DNA from: Chitinophagaceae bacterium DXS
GTDB taxonomy: Bacteria; Bacteroidota; Bacteroidia; Chitinophagales; Chitinophagaceae
NCBI GenBank assembly: GCA_030345135.1
Contig: CP128386.1
Span: 6,215,327-6,279,326, forward strand
Reading direction: 5' to 3'
Length of the DNA: 64,000 bases
Part shown: positions 8,234 through 19,029 of the stretch, piece by piece
Layout of the letters: every line of letters starts with the position of its first letter
Position numbering within the stretch: position 1 is the first letter of the stretch
Position numbers and translations under genes: made by a program
The notes under the pieces: model-generated
The model's database searches: none
What the model was told of the DNA's origin: nothing
What the model saw: the letters and a program-made list of their open reading frames with translations, nothing else

Positions 8234-9290
8234 TATTTATTCCTGAAATTCCATTTTCTAAACTGTACACTTCTTTAAAACCATTGTTGACCAATAATTC
8301 CATAGCCGTCCGGCTTCTTACACCTGCGGCACAATACAAGACGGTCGTTATCTTGGGATCCATTTGTTGGAAGTTGTCTTTAAAAGTGGACAAAGGAATA
8401 TTTAATCCGCCGATATTTCTGATTTTGTGTTCTTCTTTTTCCCGCACATCAACAAGTTGAACTATGGAATTTTCTAACACTTCTTTCAATCTTGTAAAAC
8501 TGATCGCTTCGCCTTTTGAGGAGCAGACCGCAGATTGTTGCCGTAGATGAGTGATATTTTTATTGGAAGGATTTTTACTGAATTGAAGCACTTGCGTTTG
8601 CATGGTTGCCACATCCATCACCCATAATTTGCCAGATAGAACTTCTCCGTGTTGGGTAATTATTTTGATTACTTCATTGGCCTGGATAGTTCCGATAATT
8701 CCGGGTAAAGATGCAACCACGCCAATGGTAGCACAATTAGGAACTTCATCAACGTTCGGTGCTTCAGGAAACAAGCAGCGATAAGTCGGGCCATCATTGT
8801 AATTGAAAACAGCAACCTGCCCCTCAAACTTATAGATCGAGCCGAAAACCAAAGGCTTGTTCAACATCACGCAGGCGTCATTTACCATGTAGCGGGTGGC
8901 GAAATTATCCGAGCCATCTACCACTATGTCGTAAGGCTTTATTATCTCTAATGCATTGTCCGAACTAATAAAAACTGTGTGTGCTTCAATTGTTACAAAG
9001 GGATTCAATTGTTCAATCCGTGCTTTTGCTACAACGGCTTTGGGCTTGCTGACATCCGCTGATGTATAGAGGATTTGCCTTTGCAAATTGCTTTCCTCCA
9101 CCACATCGCCATCAACAATGCCAAGGGTTCCTACACCTGCAGCAGCAAGGTATTGCAGAACCGGGCACCCCAATCCGCCGGCGCCAATCACCAATACCTT
9201 TGCAGCCTGTAATTTTAGTTGTCCGGGTACTCCAATTTCGGGCAATATTAATTGCCGTTGATATCTTGCCTGCTCTTTTTGTGAAAGCAT
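8202..9290 (-). CDS. thiF: ThiF/MoeB-family adenylyltransferase fused to rhodanese domain
   Basis: Adenylates the C-terminal glycine of ThiS, activating it for sulfur transfer in thiazole synthesis. Residues 1 to about 245 are the E1-like domain: GAGGLGCPVLQYLAAAG at 37-53 (ATP loop), then NLQRQILY, and the candidate catalytic cysteine in PNCATIG. Residues about 260-355 are a rhodanese domain with VDVREKEEH and the active-site loop YCAAGVRSRTA, which could carry the sulfur as a persulfide. The zinc-binding CxxC pairs of E. coli ThiF/MoeB are not visible (one position reads TYRC). Last gene of the thi operon, 20 bp after thiH. Confidence 0.9.
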   Translation of the reverse strand: MLSQKEQARYQRQLILPEIGVPGQLKLQAAKVLVIGAGGLGCPVLQYLAAAGVGTLGIVDGDVVEESNLQRQILYTSADVSKPKAVVAKARIEQLNPFVTIEAHTVFISSDNALEIIKPYDIVVDGSDNFATRYMVNDACVMLNKPLVFGSIYKFEGQVAVFNYNDGPTYRCLFPEAPNVDEVPNCATIGVVASLPGIIGTIQANEVIKIITQHGEVLSGKLWVMDVATMQTQVLQFSKNPSNKNITHLRQQSAVCSSKGEAISFTRLKEVLENSIVQLVDVREKEEHKIRNIGGLNIPLSTFKDNFQQMDPKITTVLYCAAGVRSRTAMELLVNNGFKEVYSLENGISGINTTANPLFDDV

Positions 9291-9310
9291 GATGATGCGC
9301 TTTTATTTAG

Positions 9311-10414
9311 TTACACAAATGACTCCCAATCCTTCCATACAGCTTTGTAACCTTTGCCATGCACCATTTGCACAATTTCTGCCGGGCTCCTGCTGTCGTC
9401 AATTTCAAATTGTTCCAAAGATTCTACCTCAGTGACATATCCTCCCGGATTTGTTTTAGATCCTGCACTCATGCTCGTAATTCCTAATTGAATGATATGA
9501 TCTCTGAATTTTTCATTTTCACGGGTGGAGATAGATAATTCAACTTCTTCATTGAATATGCGCCATGCGCAGATCAATTGTGCCAACTCTCTGTCACTCA
9601 TTACGACTTTAGGTTCTATCAGGCCTTCTGCCGGTCTTAACCGTGGAAATGAAATACTGTATTTCGTTTGCCAATAAGTTTTCTCCAGGTAATTTAAATG
9701 CATTGCTGTAAAAAAGCTATCTGTGCGCCAGTCCTCCAAACCAATCAATACACCCAGGCCTATTTTATGAATACCAGCTTTACCTAAACGGTCAGGCGTT
9801 GCGAGGCGGTAACTGAAGTTTGATTTTTTTCCTTTAGTATGATGGATCTTGTAATCAGCTTTGTGATAGGTCTCCTGGTACACCAACACAGCATGTAACC
9901 CCGCTTCAATCAGTGCTTCATAATCTTCCTGTTCCATCGGCTGCACTTCTATACTTACCTGTGCGAAATGCGGCTTCAGCAAAGCAATTGCATTCCTGAT
10001 ATAATCAACACCTACCGTTTTGCTGGCCTCACCTGTAACCAATAAAATATGTTTAAAACCCTGCTCTTTCAGATACATGGCCTCCTGCATGATTTCAAAT
10101 GGTGTTAATGTTTTTCGCTTTAATTTATTATCATAACTAAAGCCACAGTAGGTGCAAATATTTTGGCATTCGTTGGACAGATATAATGGTGCATATAACT
10201 GAATTGTTTTGCCAAAACGCTTCTGTGTTAACTTATGACTCAGCTGTGCCATCGGCTCTAAGAAGGCTAAAGCAGCGGGGGAAATAAGCGCTTTGAAATC
10301 TTCAAGTGAACGTTTACTTTTTTGCAAAGCCGTTCTTACATCAGCTGCAGTTTTTGTGTAAATGCTTTCCTTAATGCTATTCCAGCACAGCGTATCAAAC
10401 TGTTCAAGAAACAT
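9311..10414 (-). CDS. thiH: 2-iminoacetate synthase ThiH, radical SAM
   Basis: Cleaves tyrosine by radical chemistry to give dehydroglycine (2-iminoacetate) and p-cresol for the thiazole ring. The 4Fe-4S cluster motif CQNICTYC occupies residues 83-90 (Cys83, 87, 90), and the 367-residue length is normal. ThiH marks the anaerobe-type tyrosine route, as opposed to the glycine oxidase ThiO, which is absent here. It sits 11 bp after thiG and 20 bp before thiF on the minus strand, so it is surely co-transcribed. Confidence 0.95.
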   Translation of the reverse strand: MFLEQFDTLCWNSIKESIYTKTAADVRTALQKSKRSLEDFKALISPAALAFLEPMAQLSHKLTQKRFGKTIQLYAPLYLSNECQNICTYCGFSYDNKLKRKTLTPFEIMQEAMYLKEQGFKHILLVTGEASKTVGVDYIRNAIALLKPHFAQVSIEVQPMEQEDYEALIEAGLHAVLVYQETYHKADYKIHHTKGKKSNFSYRLATPDRLGKAGIHKIGLGVLIGLEDWRTDSFFTAMHLNYLEKTYWQTKYSISFPRLRPAEGLIEPKVVMSDRELAQLICAWRIFNEEVELSISTRENEKFRDHIIQLGITSMSAGSKTNPGGYVTEVESLEQFEIDDSRSPAEIVQMVHGKGYKAVWKDWESFV

Positions 10415-10425
10415 ACACGTACAAT

Positions 10426-11202
10426 TTATAGTTCAGATAAAAATGAAGTAAGCGGGCTGCTTGCATCGGCTGCATTGCGTTCTGCTCCTAAACCGGCGAG
10501 ATAGCCCGTCCGGCCCGCTGTTACAGCATGCTTAAATGCTTGCGCCATGGCTACAGGATTGGCCGCTACGGCTATGGCTGTATTTACCAATACGGCATCT
10601 GCTCCCAATTCCATTGCTGCAGCCGCATGGCTTGGCGCGCCGATGCCAGCGTCGACAATTACAGGAACATTGCTTTGCTCAATAATGATCTCTAAAAAGT
10701 CTTTTGTTCTTAATCCTTTGTTGGTGCCAATAGGAGCCCCCAGCGGCATTACCGCTGCCACGCCAACCTCTTCAAGCCGTTTGCATAAAACAGGATCGGC
10801 ATGTATGTAAGGCAATACTATAAAACCCAGTTTCACCAGTTCTTCCGCTGCCTTTAAAGTCTCCACCGGGTCCGGTAATAAATATTTTGGATCGGGATGG
10901 ATCTCCAGTTTCAACCAGTTTGTCTGCAAAGCCTCCCTTGCCAGTTGGGCTGCAAATACCGCTTCTTTTGCATTTCTTACGCCGGATGTATTGGGCAACA
11001 ATGCAATCGATCCGGGTTGTAAGTAAGAGAGAATATCCTCTTCTTTGTCTTCGCTGTCTATTCTTTTTAATGCAACGGTAGCCAACTCCGTTCCGCTCGC
11101 TGTCAATGCATGTTGCATTAATTGATGGTCGCCAAATTTTCCGGTGCCTGTAAAAAGGCGGCTATTGAATTTCTTACCGGCTATGATAAGCGTATCGTTC
11201 AT
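10426..11202 (-). CDS. thiG: Thiazole synthase ThiG
   Basis: Forms the thiazole phosphate ring from deoxyxylulose 5-phosphate, ThiS thiocarboxylate and iminoacetate. The 258-residue TIM barrel begins [18 protein letters not shown]. It has VALKRID around residues 43-49 (Lys for the imine with the sugar), the [14 protein letters not shown] segment, and phosphate-binding [21 protein letters not shown] toward the C-terminus. Middle gene of the operon, 85 bp after thiE and 11 bp before thiH. Confidence 0.95.
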   Translation of the reverse strand: MNDTLIIAGKKFNSRLFTGTGKFGDHQLMQHALTASGTELATVALKRIDSEDKEEDILSYLQPGSIALLPNTSGVRNAKEAVFAAQLAREALQTNWLKLEIHPDPKYLLPDPVETLKAAEELVKLGFIVLPYIHADPVLCKRLEEVGVAAVMPLGAPIGTNKGLRTKDFLEIIIEQSNVPVIVDAGIGAPSHAAAAMELGADAVLVNTAIAVAANPVAMAQAFKHAVTAGRTGYLAGLGAERNAADASSPLTSFLSEL

Positions 11203-11287
11203 TGTTTTTCCTTTAAGTTGGGGTTAAACATTTGTGAGGCTGACTGCATAGAAGCTTTTTACTTAGCCTGTTTAATTTTGACTTACA

Positions 11288-11902
11288 TTAAGCCGCACAC
11301 AGATCAACGAATTTTTGCGCTGTTCCCTGGATATCTTTTTCATTTGCAATGGCACCAGATACAGCCACGCCATACAATCCTGTTTGGAATAAGGCTGGTA
11401 TGTCTTCAGCTTCAATTCCTCCAATACCTATTACAGGTGGAATCACAATATTTTTTTGTTTCAGTGAATTGAAAATGTCCTGATAACCTTCAAGTCCAAG
11501 TATCGGGCTCAATTTCTTTTTGGTGACAGTAAAACGATATGGACCTAAGCCAATGTAGTCTGCCTGAGATTGCGCCGCAATAGCAATGATGTCTTCCATT
11601 GTATTCGCAGTACAACCAATAATAAAATCATTTCCTAATAAGGCCCTTGCTTCATTCAAAGGCATATCTTCTTTTCCTATATGAATGCCATCAGCTTTAA
11701 TCTCCAGCGCCAGTTCCACGTTATCATCAATAATCAATTTGGCGCCATAATGTTTGCAAACCTGTTGAACTTTTAATGCTTCGGTTTTATATGCCTCGTG
11801 ACTAACATTTTTTAATCGCAGTTGCACCCATCGTACACCGCCGCTACAAGCTTGTTCTGCTAATGCTACAGTTGTAGTTATAAATTGAAGTTTTTCTATC
11901 AT
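11288..11902 (-). CDS. thiE: Thiamine phosphate synthase ThiE
   Basis: Joins pyrimidine pyrophosphate and thiazole phosphate to thiamine phosphate. Starting at the ATG at 11900-11902 it has 204 residues, the family length, and begins MIEKLQFIT. The pyrophosphate-binding VRWVQLRLKN, IIDDNVELAL, DGIHIGKEDMP, the TKKK loop after GLGPYRFTV, and GIGGIEAEDI are all present. The frame is open to 11977, but those 25 extra residues are not family-like. The gene starts about 510 bp after thiC, a gap that holds the 12018-12205 inverted-repeat element. Confidence 0.93.
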   Translation of the reverse strand: MIEKLQFITTTVALAEQACSGGVRWVQLRLKNVSHEAYKTEALKVQQVCKHYGAKLIIDDNVELALEIKADGIHIGKEDMPLNEARALLGNDFIIGCTANTMEDIIAIAAQSQADYIGLGPYRFTVTKKKLSPILGLEGYQDIFNSLKQKNIVIPPVIGIGGIEAEDIPALFQTGLYGVAVSGAIANEKDIQGTAQKFVDLCAA

Positions 11903-12017
11903 GGTAAGAATGAATGTTATTGATAATGGTTCTTTACATTTCATTGTTGTCCGGCTAAAGTTGAACAAGTTGATCAAGATCCTTGTCGAATAATAGTCGC
12001 ACGAATTTTTATCAGGC

Positions 12018-12205
12018 TAATCCCGAAGCCCGCCTGACCGGACGGGCAGGGGATGGAATTATTAGAACGGCATACAATCCTGTATTTAAAACCCAAATGG
12101 TTGACATTTTATAATGCCACCCCGTCGGGGTTAGAATAAATAGAGTGGGCATTTGCTATAATAATTTCATCCCCTGCCCGTCCGGTCAGGCGGGCTTCGG
12201 GATTA
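12018..12205. repeat. 188-bp inverted-repeat element inside the thi operon (family C)
   Basis: Arms at 12018-12063 and 12160-12205 are 46 bp long and match with a single mismatch. Each outer part is the family C palindrome arm starting TAATCCCGAAGCCCG, and each arm also folds on itself (GCCCG...CGGGC). The 96-bp centre has no ORF. It looks like a small non-autonomous element or two inverted copies of the dispersed palindrome. It divides thiC from thiE. Confidence 0.75.
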
Positions 12206-12366
12206 TACAAATCGTGTCTAGTGTCTTAATAAACTAAACTCAATTGACGCGATCAAGTCAAATAAAATGCCCTTGCAAATTTTTAGTCGGTTACTTTTCA
12301 AGATAATGTGTGCATTCCGGCTATGTTTCTTAGACTGCTGCAAAAAATGAACGTGCCGGAAACAGG

Positions 12367-12407
12367 GTACTTCGTACTTCGTAATTCGTACTTCGTAATT
12401 CGTACTT
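12367..12407. repeat. Tandem word repeat
   Basis: Two and a half units of a 14-bp word containing CGTACTTCGTAATT lie between the family C element and the thiC stop. Related words occur at 33330-33357. Origin unknown; not a terminator. Confidence 0.6.
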
Positions 12408-12415
12408 GAGCTCCC

Positions 12416-14529
<2,114 letters not shown>

Positions 14530-14599
14530 GGCATCTTGTTTAAGGTGAAAAGAAAAATGAACAATAAACTTTAGGAAATACAAAAACAGAGAACTCAGA

Positions 14600-14690
14600 T
14601 GAGCACTTTTCCCTTCGCAGGCATTATCCTGATCAGGTTAAAAAGGGTATAATCTCAGCCGTGTTTACGGCACCCCTAAAGCACTGCGAA
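14600..14690 (-). promoter_or_regulatory. TPP riboswitch (THI element)
   Basis: Read on the minus strand, the leader contains GGGGTGCCG, CGGCTGAGAT, ACCTGATCAGGATAATGCC and TGCGAAGGGAA in the order of the THI box. A closing stem GTGCTTT / AAAGTGC (with G-U pairs) frames it. It ends about 70 bp before the thiS ATG and should shut down thiS-thiC and the genes behind them when thiamine pyrophosphate is abundant. Confidence 0.96.
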
Positions 14691-14860
14691 AATAGAAGTT
14701 TTATTTAAGAAAAAAAGAAATGAGAAAAAAATGGGGGTAGATTATTTTAAAATTATGCTTAAATTGAATTTCTGCTGATTACACTTTGCTGCCTAATCCT
14801 TGTGTTGCCTGAACCTGATCAGCTGGTCTTTCGATTTAAATATCTGTATAATTTTTGTTT

Positions 14861-16072
14861 ATGATCAACACTACTGTGTTAAGTAGGGTGCGAATTGCTG
14901 TTGCATGTCTATTTGTAATTTCATCATGTAAGCAGTCTGCCCGTTCTTATCAGAAAATCGTTTTAAAAAATTATATAACGGACACAGTTCCTTATGGTGC
15001 CAACGGCTTAGTTGTGCATTTTAATGAACGCGGTGATGGAGTGAAATTTTCGTCTATTAACACAATAGATTCAGTAAAAGTTGGCACAGTTCAGTTACAG
15101 GATTTGTCAGGCATTTCGTCTTCAATAAACGAGAAAACGGAGTTGAACAGTTCATTTAAAGTTGCTTTAATTTATGGATCAAAATATAAGTGGATCTGTT
15201 TTGATACTGACAATGATGGGAATTTCGAAAACGAAGAATTGCAGCGCTTGGACACTTTTAAAAACTCTGTTGTAATAAAAAATGTGGATTTGTATGATGG
15301 AGAAATTCATCGGAAGCGTGATGTTATTGCTAAGTATGCAATTACACCAATTAACACTGACGGGATAGTTGTTTTTCCTTATTATCACGTTGGAAATTTT
15401 ATAGTTGACAGCATTGAATTCAAGTTTGCTTTATGCGCTTCTTTTTTTGCAGCTGAGTATAATCGTGAATCCGCAATTTTGTTTATAAATAATGCAAATG
15501 AGCCATTTAAAAATCCAAAAGAGCATCCGGTAAAATACAAGGTTGGAGACACTATTTATTTCTCATCTAAATCCTTTCGTTTTGCTGTAGTTTCAAAAGG
15601 CGGCGATACAATAAGCCTGGAAGAACTTACAGATAACGCCCTACACTATGGTATTGAGCCTGGGCAATATGCATTTCCAATACAGGCGACTGACATTTCT
15701 AATGGTCGTACTTTCACTATAGGGAAGAGTGGAAAGTATACATTGATTGATTTCTGGGGTACCTGGTGCGGACCTTGCAAAGAAATAATGCCCGAATTAA
15801 AAGCATTGTATAGACAGGCAGCAGAAAAGAACTTTGATATAGTTAGCGTTGCATTTGATAGTTCGATGAAAGACGTAGCAAACTATATTCAGGATGAAAA
15901 CGTAAAATGGATAAATCTGTTTGACGACAGGAATAATAGTGTGATTTGCAAGAAATTTAAGATAGAAGCCTTTCCTACTTTGATTTTATTAGATGAAAGT
16001 GGAAAGATTGTTTTCCGCGAAATAGGTAATCAAAAAGGAATGGAAATGGCCCGGCGCATTTTGCTGAGATAA
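14861..16072 (+). CDS. TlpA-like thioredoxin-domain lipoprotein
   Basis: A 403-residue exported protein with a lipoprotein signal ending VISSCKQS. Residues about 30-275 form a beta-rich region I cannot assign. The C-terminal domain (from about 285) is thioredoxin/TlpA-like with WGTWCGPCKEI, a CxxC redox site near residues 303-306, and the cis-proline context AFPTLILLDESG. TlpA-type proteins reduce or isomerise disulfides, or serve cytochrome maturation, in the periplasm. The start used is the ATG at 14861, preceded by a TTG two codons earlier that is less likely. Monocistronic, converging on the next gene. Confidence 0.85.
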   Translation: MINTTVLSRVRIAVACLFVISSCKQSARSYQKIVLKNYITDTVPYGANGLVVHFNERGDGVKFSSINTIDSVKVGTVQLQDLSGISSSINEKTELNSSFKVALIYGSKYKWICFDTDNDGNFENEELQRLDTFKNSVVIKNVDLYDGEIHRKRDVIAKYAITPINTDGIVVFPYYHVGNFIVDSIEFKFALCASFFAAEYNRESAILFINNANEPFKNPKEHPVKYKVGDTIYFSSKSFRFAVVSKGGDTISLEELTDNALHYGIEPGQYAFPIQATDISNGRTFTIGKSGKYTLIDFWGTWCGPCKEIMPELKALYRQAAEKNFDIVSVAFDSSMKDVANYIQDENVKWINLFDDRNNSVICKKFKIEAFPTLILLDESGKIVFREIGNQKGMEMARRILLR

Positions 16073-16084
16073 CTAAATCTGCAA

Positions 16085-16768
16085 TTATTTCTTATAATTT
16101 GAATATTCATTCGAAGTAATTATTTCTGCGTTACGCCCCAGTATTCTAATACTCATCGTGGTTTCTTCTTGTAAGGGGAGATACTGATCAGTTTTTTCAA
16201 TGTAGATATAAGTAGTATTTACCATCATATAATCGGCTTTGAAGACCTTAACCTTAAAGGGCTCCTCGCTTATGACTTCCGATCGTTCCAATCTTCCATT
16301 TTTCTTGTTAATGTAAAGCGTAACGGGGAAGTCTTTCATGAAATTATTGTCTGCCACCAAAGTGGAGGTATCGTAGTGGTAAGATACAATCAGGTAGTCA
16401 GCATCGTCTTTTAAAATCCGGTATGAGGTGCTGTCCGGCTTAGCAATAGGAATTTGTTGATTATGTTCCTTATTAAATAGTTTTTTGTCGGTTTTAGATG
16501 GAGCTCCGCCGTTCACACTTACAAGTTCCCACCGCTCGGCTGCATTTTTTGCCGGATGATACTTTTCCTCGGTAACTTTTTTTTGACCGCCGGTAATTAA
16601 TGTCGCATGCACTGTATAAGAATAGTCCGCAGCGTTTTGCTTTGCATTTGAGTCAAGGATTATTGTTGAGATATTATATTTCTTAAATGTCTCGATCACC
16701 GCTGACTTTTGCGCGAATATGAAAGATTTGCCCATTAGAAAAGATGAAACCAGTATTAGTTTTTTCAT
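16085..16768 (-). CDS. Exported protein of unknown function
   Basis: 227 residues with a cleavable signal peptide (MKKLILVSSFLMGKSFIFAQ). The mature part alternates polar beta strands and repeats phrases such as YIEKTDQYLP and TLYINKKNGRLERSE, a style common in Bacteroidota periplasmic beta proteins resembling GLPGLI/LolA-like folds, but no family motif is certain. It converges on the TlpA-like gene 12 bp away and shares no operon. Confidence 0.6.
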   Translation of the reverse strand: MKKLILVSSFLMGKSFIFAQKSAVIETFKKYNISTIILDSNAKQNAADYSYTVHATLITGGQKKVTEEKYHPAKNAAERWELVSVNGGAPSKTDKKLFNKEHNQQIPIAKPDSTSYRILKDDADYLIVSYHYDTSTLVADNNFMKDFPVTLYINKKNGRLERSEVISEEPFKVKVFKADYMMVNTTYIYIEKTDQYLPLQEETTMSIRILGRNAEIITSNEYSNYKK

Positions 16769-17018
16769 AAAAATTCTATCGGTTAATATACTTTAATCCT
16801 GATTTTGTACGGGTTTTGATCAGGTTATATTTATAAAAATATACTTTGATTTGAAAGATAACAGTCCCGCATTGCCGTACTTTTAGCCATTTTCTGTAAT
16901 TCGTAAATCAATTTCCCTATTTTGAAAACACAATTATACGTGAATCCTAATTTGCAGGCTCAAAAAACAACCGTCACATTTACAGGGCGTTGCTCAAATA
17001 AAATCAGTTATTCACGAG

Positions 17019-18521
17019 ATGAAACAATTATTCCTGGGAATCTTTACACTTGCGACTTTTTCTTTGCATGCGCAAAAAAATATTTTTTTCGACCAGTCTT
17101 ATTGGAAAACAAACCCCGATCTGGCTTCAGTTCAGGCAGAGGTAACAAAAGGCAACAATCCTTCCGAATCCAACAGAATGGGAATGGATGCAGTTGTATA
17201 CGCCATCAACGCAAAGGCATCGCCTGGTGTCATCAAATACCTGCTGGATCAAAAAGGCAATGAAGTTGATAAGCTTACCCACGATAGCCGTACCTATTTG
17301 TTTTGGGCAGCCAGCAAAGGAAATACCGAAGTGATCGAATACCTGATTTCCAAAGGAGCAAAATTGAATGTAGAAGATAGCCACGGTATGACGCCAATTA
17401 GTTTTGCTGCAAGTTCCGGACAGGCCGATACAAAAGTTTATGACGCACTTTTAAGGGCTGGAGCAAATGTTAAAGAACGCAATAATGACGGCGCCAGCTT
17501 GTTGTTGTTAGCAATACCAAACGACAATGATTTGTCACTGACAAACTATTTTATATCCAAAGGTCTTTCATTGAGCGATGTAGATGCGGCCGGAAACACT
17601 GCATTTAACTATGCGGCAAAAGCTGGCAACATCAACCTTATGAAAGCGCTTATTCAAAAAGGTGTAAAGTACAGTGATAATGCAATGATCATGGCTGCAC
17701 AGGGAACCAGGGCAAGTGCCAACGGAATAGAAGTTTACCAGTTTCTTGAAACTCTGAAAATTAAACCCAATGCAATTAACCGTAACGGTGAGAACGCATT
17801 GCATTATGTTGCACGTAAGCCAAAACAGGAAGAGATCATTAAATATTTTATCTCAAAAGGCGTGGATGTAAATCAGGTTGATAAAGATGGCAACACTGCA
17901 TTTATGAATGCCGCTGCAGCTAACAGAGATACAGCAACACTAGAGTTGCTTGTTTCCCGTGTAAAAAATATCAACCAGGTAAATAAAAAAGGTGTTTCTG
18001 CTTTGGATATGGCTGTGCGCGGCAATTCTGCGGATGTTGTTGCCTTGTTGATTGGTAAAGGTGCAGGCATGAACGCTGTTGATGCAGACGGAAATAACCT
18101 TGCTTATTATCTTATCCAGTCTTACAATCCGCAAGCATTCGAAAGAGGGGCTGCCAACGGCGGTACAAGGGCAGATGATTTTGGTTTGAAGCTAAAACTG
18201 TTGCAGGACAAAGGCTTCAACTTTACCGCTCCGCAAAAAGATGGAAATACATTGTATCATCTCGCAGTAACGAAAAATGACCTGTCGCTTCTTAAGCGTA
18301 TTGAAAAACTTAATGTGGATGTTAACGCAAAAAATAAAGAAGGGTTGACTCCGCTGCATAAAGCTGCAATGGTTTCCAGGGATAATGAAATTCTGAAATA
18401 TTTGTTATCAATAGGTGCACAAAAAGAAGCAACGACTGAGTTTAAAGAAACGGCTTACGAGTTGGCAAAGGAGAACGAATCTTTTTCAAAAAATAATGTT
18501 TCGGTTGATTTTTTAAAATAG
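17019..18521 (+). CDS. Secreted ankyrin-repeat protein
   Basis: 500 residues with a signal peptide (LGIFTLATFSLHAQK). The mature protein is a run of about 12 ankyrin-type helix pairs, for example GNTEVIEYLISKGAKLNVED, DGNTAFNYAAKAGNINLM and EGLTPLHKAAMVSRDNEIL. Export suggests protein-protein scaffolding in the periplasm. It is 5 bp upstream of the DUF2271 gene, and with the PepSY flavoreductase gene it forms a three-gene operon. Ankyrin proteins accompany periplasmic redox enzymes elsewhere (for example catalase-linked AnkB), so a role in redox-partner docking is an inference. Confidence 0.9.
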   Translation: MKQLFLGIFTLATFSLHAQKNIFFDQSYWKTNPDLASVQAEVTKGNNPSESNRMGMDAVVYAINAKASPGVIKYLLDQKGNEVDKLTHDSRTYLFWAASKGNTEVIEYLISKGAKLNVEDSHGMTPISFAASSGQADTKVYDALLRAGANVKERNNDGASLLLLAIPNDNDLSLTNYFISKGLSLSDVDAAGNTAFNYAAKAGNINLMKALIQKGVKYSDNAMIMAAQGTRASANGIEVYQFLETLKIKPNAINRNGENALHYVARKPKQEEIIKYFISKGVDVNQVDKDGNTAFMNAAAANRDTATLELLVSRVKNINQVNKKGVSALDMAVRGNSADVVALLIGKGAGMNAVDADGNNLAYYLIQSYNPQAFERGAANGGTRADDFGLKLKLLQDKGFNFTAPQKDGNTLYHLAVTKNDLSLLKRIEKLNVDVNAKNKEGLTPLHKAAMVSRDNEILKYLLSIGAQKEATTEFKETAYELAKENESFSKNNVSVDFLK

Positions 18522-18526
18522 TATAG

Positions 18527-19021
18527 ATGAAGAATTCTTATAAGTTAGTTGTGATCATTGCTGTGTTGTTCTTACAGGTTGTTACAGGATACGGACAAAA
18601 GGGTGGGAGTATAAAATATAAATGCATGGTGCAAATGACCAACTATATGGGCGAAGGAGCTTATATAGTTGTGTCCCTCATTGATAGCAAAGGTGCATAC
18701 GAGAAAACGCTTTATGTAATGGGTTCTGACAAAAAATGGTACAAGAACTTAAAATCATGGCATAAAGCCTTTTCACAGAAACCATCGAACATAAGTGCTG
18801 TTACCGGTGCTTCTGTGGCAAGTGGTGATCGTAGTGTGACGATATTAGAAATTGAAAACGCGAAAATAAATGCTGGCTATAAACTGAGATTTGAAACAGC
18901 GGTAGAAGATAAAGCTTACAATGAAAAGGACATTGAAGTTCCATTGACTGCCGAAGGATTATCTGTAAAAACTGAAGGAACAGGTTATATACGCTACGTT
19001 CGGTTTAGCCCCAATAATTAA
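18527..19021 (+). CDS. DUF2271 periplasmic protein, candidate flavinylated electron carrier
   Basis: 164 residues with a signal peptide (to about GYGQ). The region from SIKYKCMVQMTNY to the end fits DUF2271. Residues 93-96 read TGAS in AVTGASVASGDRS, which resembles the [S/T]GA[S/T] site on which ApbE attaches FMN. With apbE only 2.2 kb away this protein is a likely ApbE substrate; covalent FMN is inferred, not shown. It sits 5 bp after the ankyrin gene and 8 bp before the PepSY reductase gene, which would supply electrons. Confidence 0.85.
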   Translation: MKNSYKLVVIIAVLFLQVVTGYGQKGGSIKYKCMVQMTNYMGEGAYIVVSLIDSKGAYEKTLYVMGSDKKWYKNLKSWHKAFSQKPSNISAVTGASVASGDRSVTILEIENAKINAGYKLRFETAVEDKAYNEKDIEVPLTAEGLSVKTEGTGYIRYVRFSPNN

Positions 19022-19029
19022 TTTACAAC

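Noticed and set aside
12018-12205. Insertion sequence
   Set aside because: No transposase ORF fits in 188 bp; at most a non-autonomous element.
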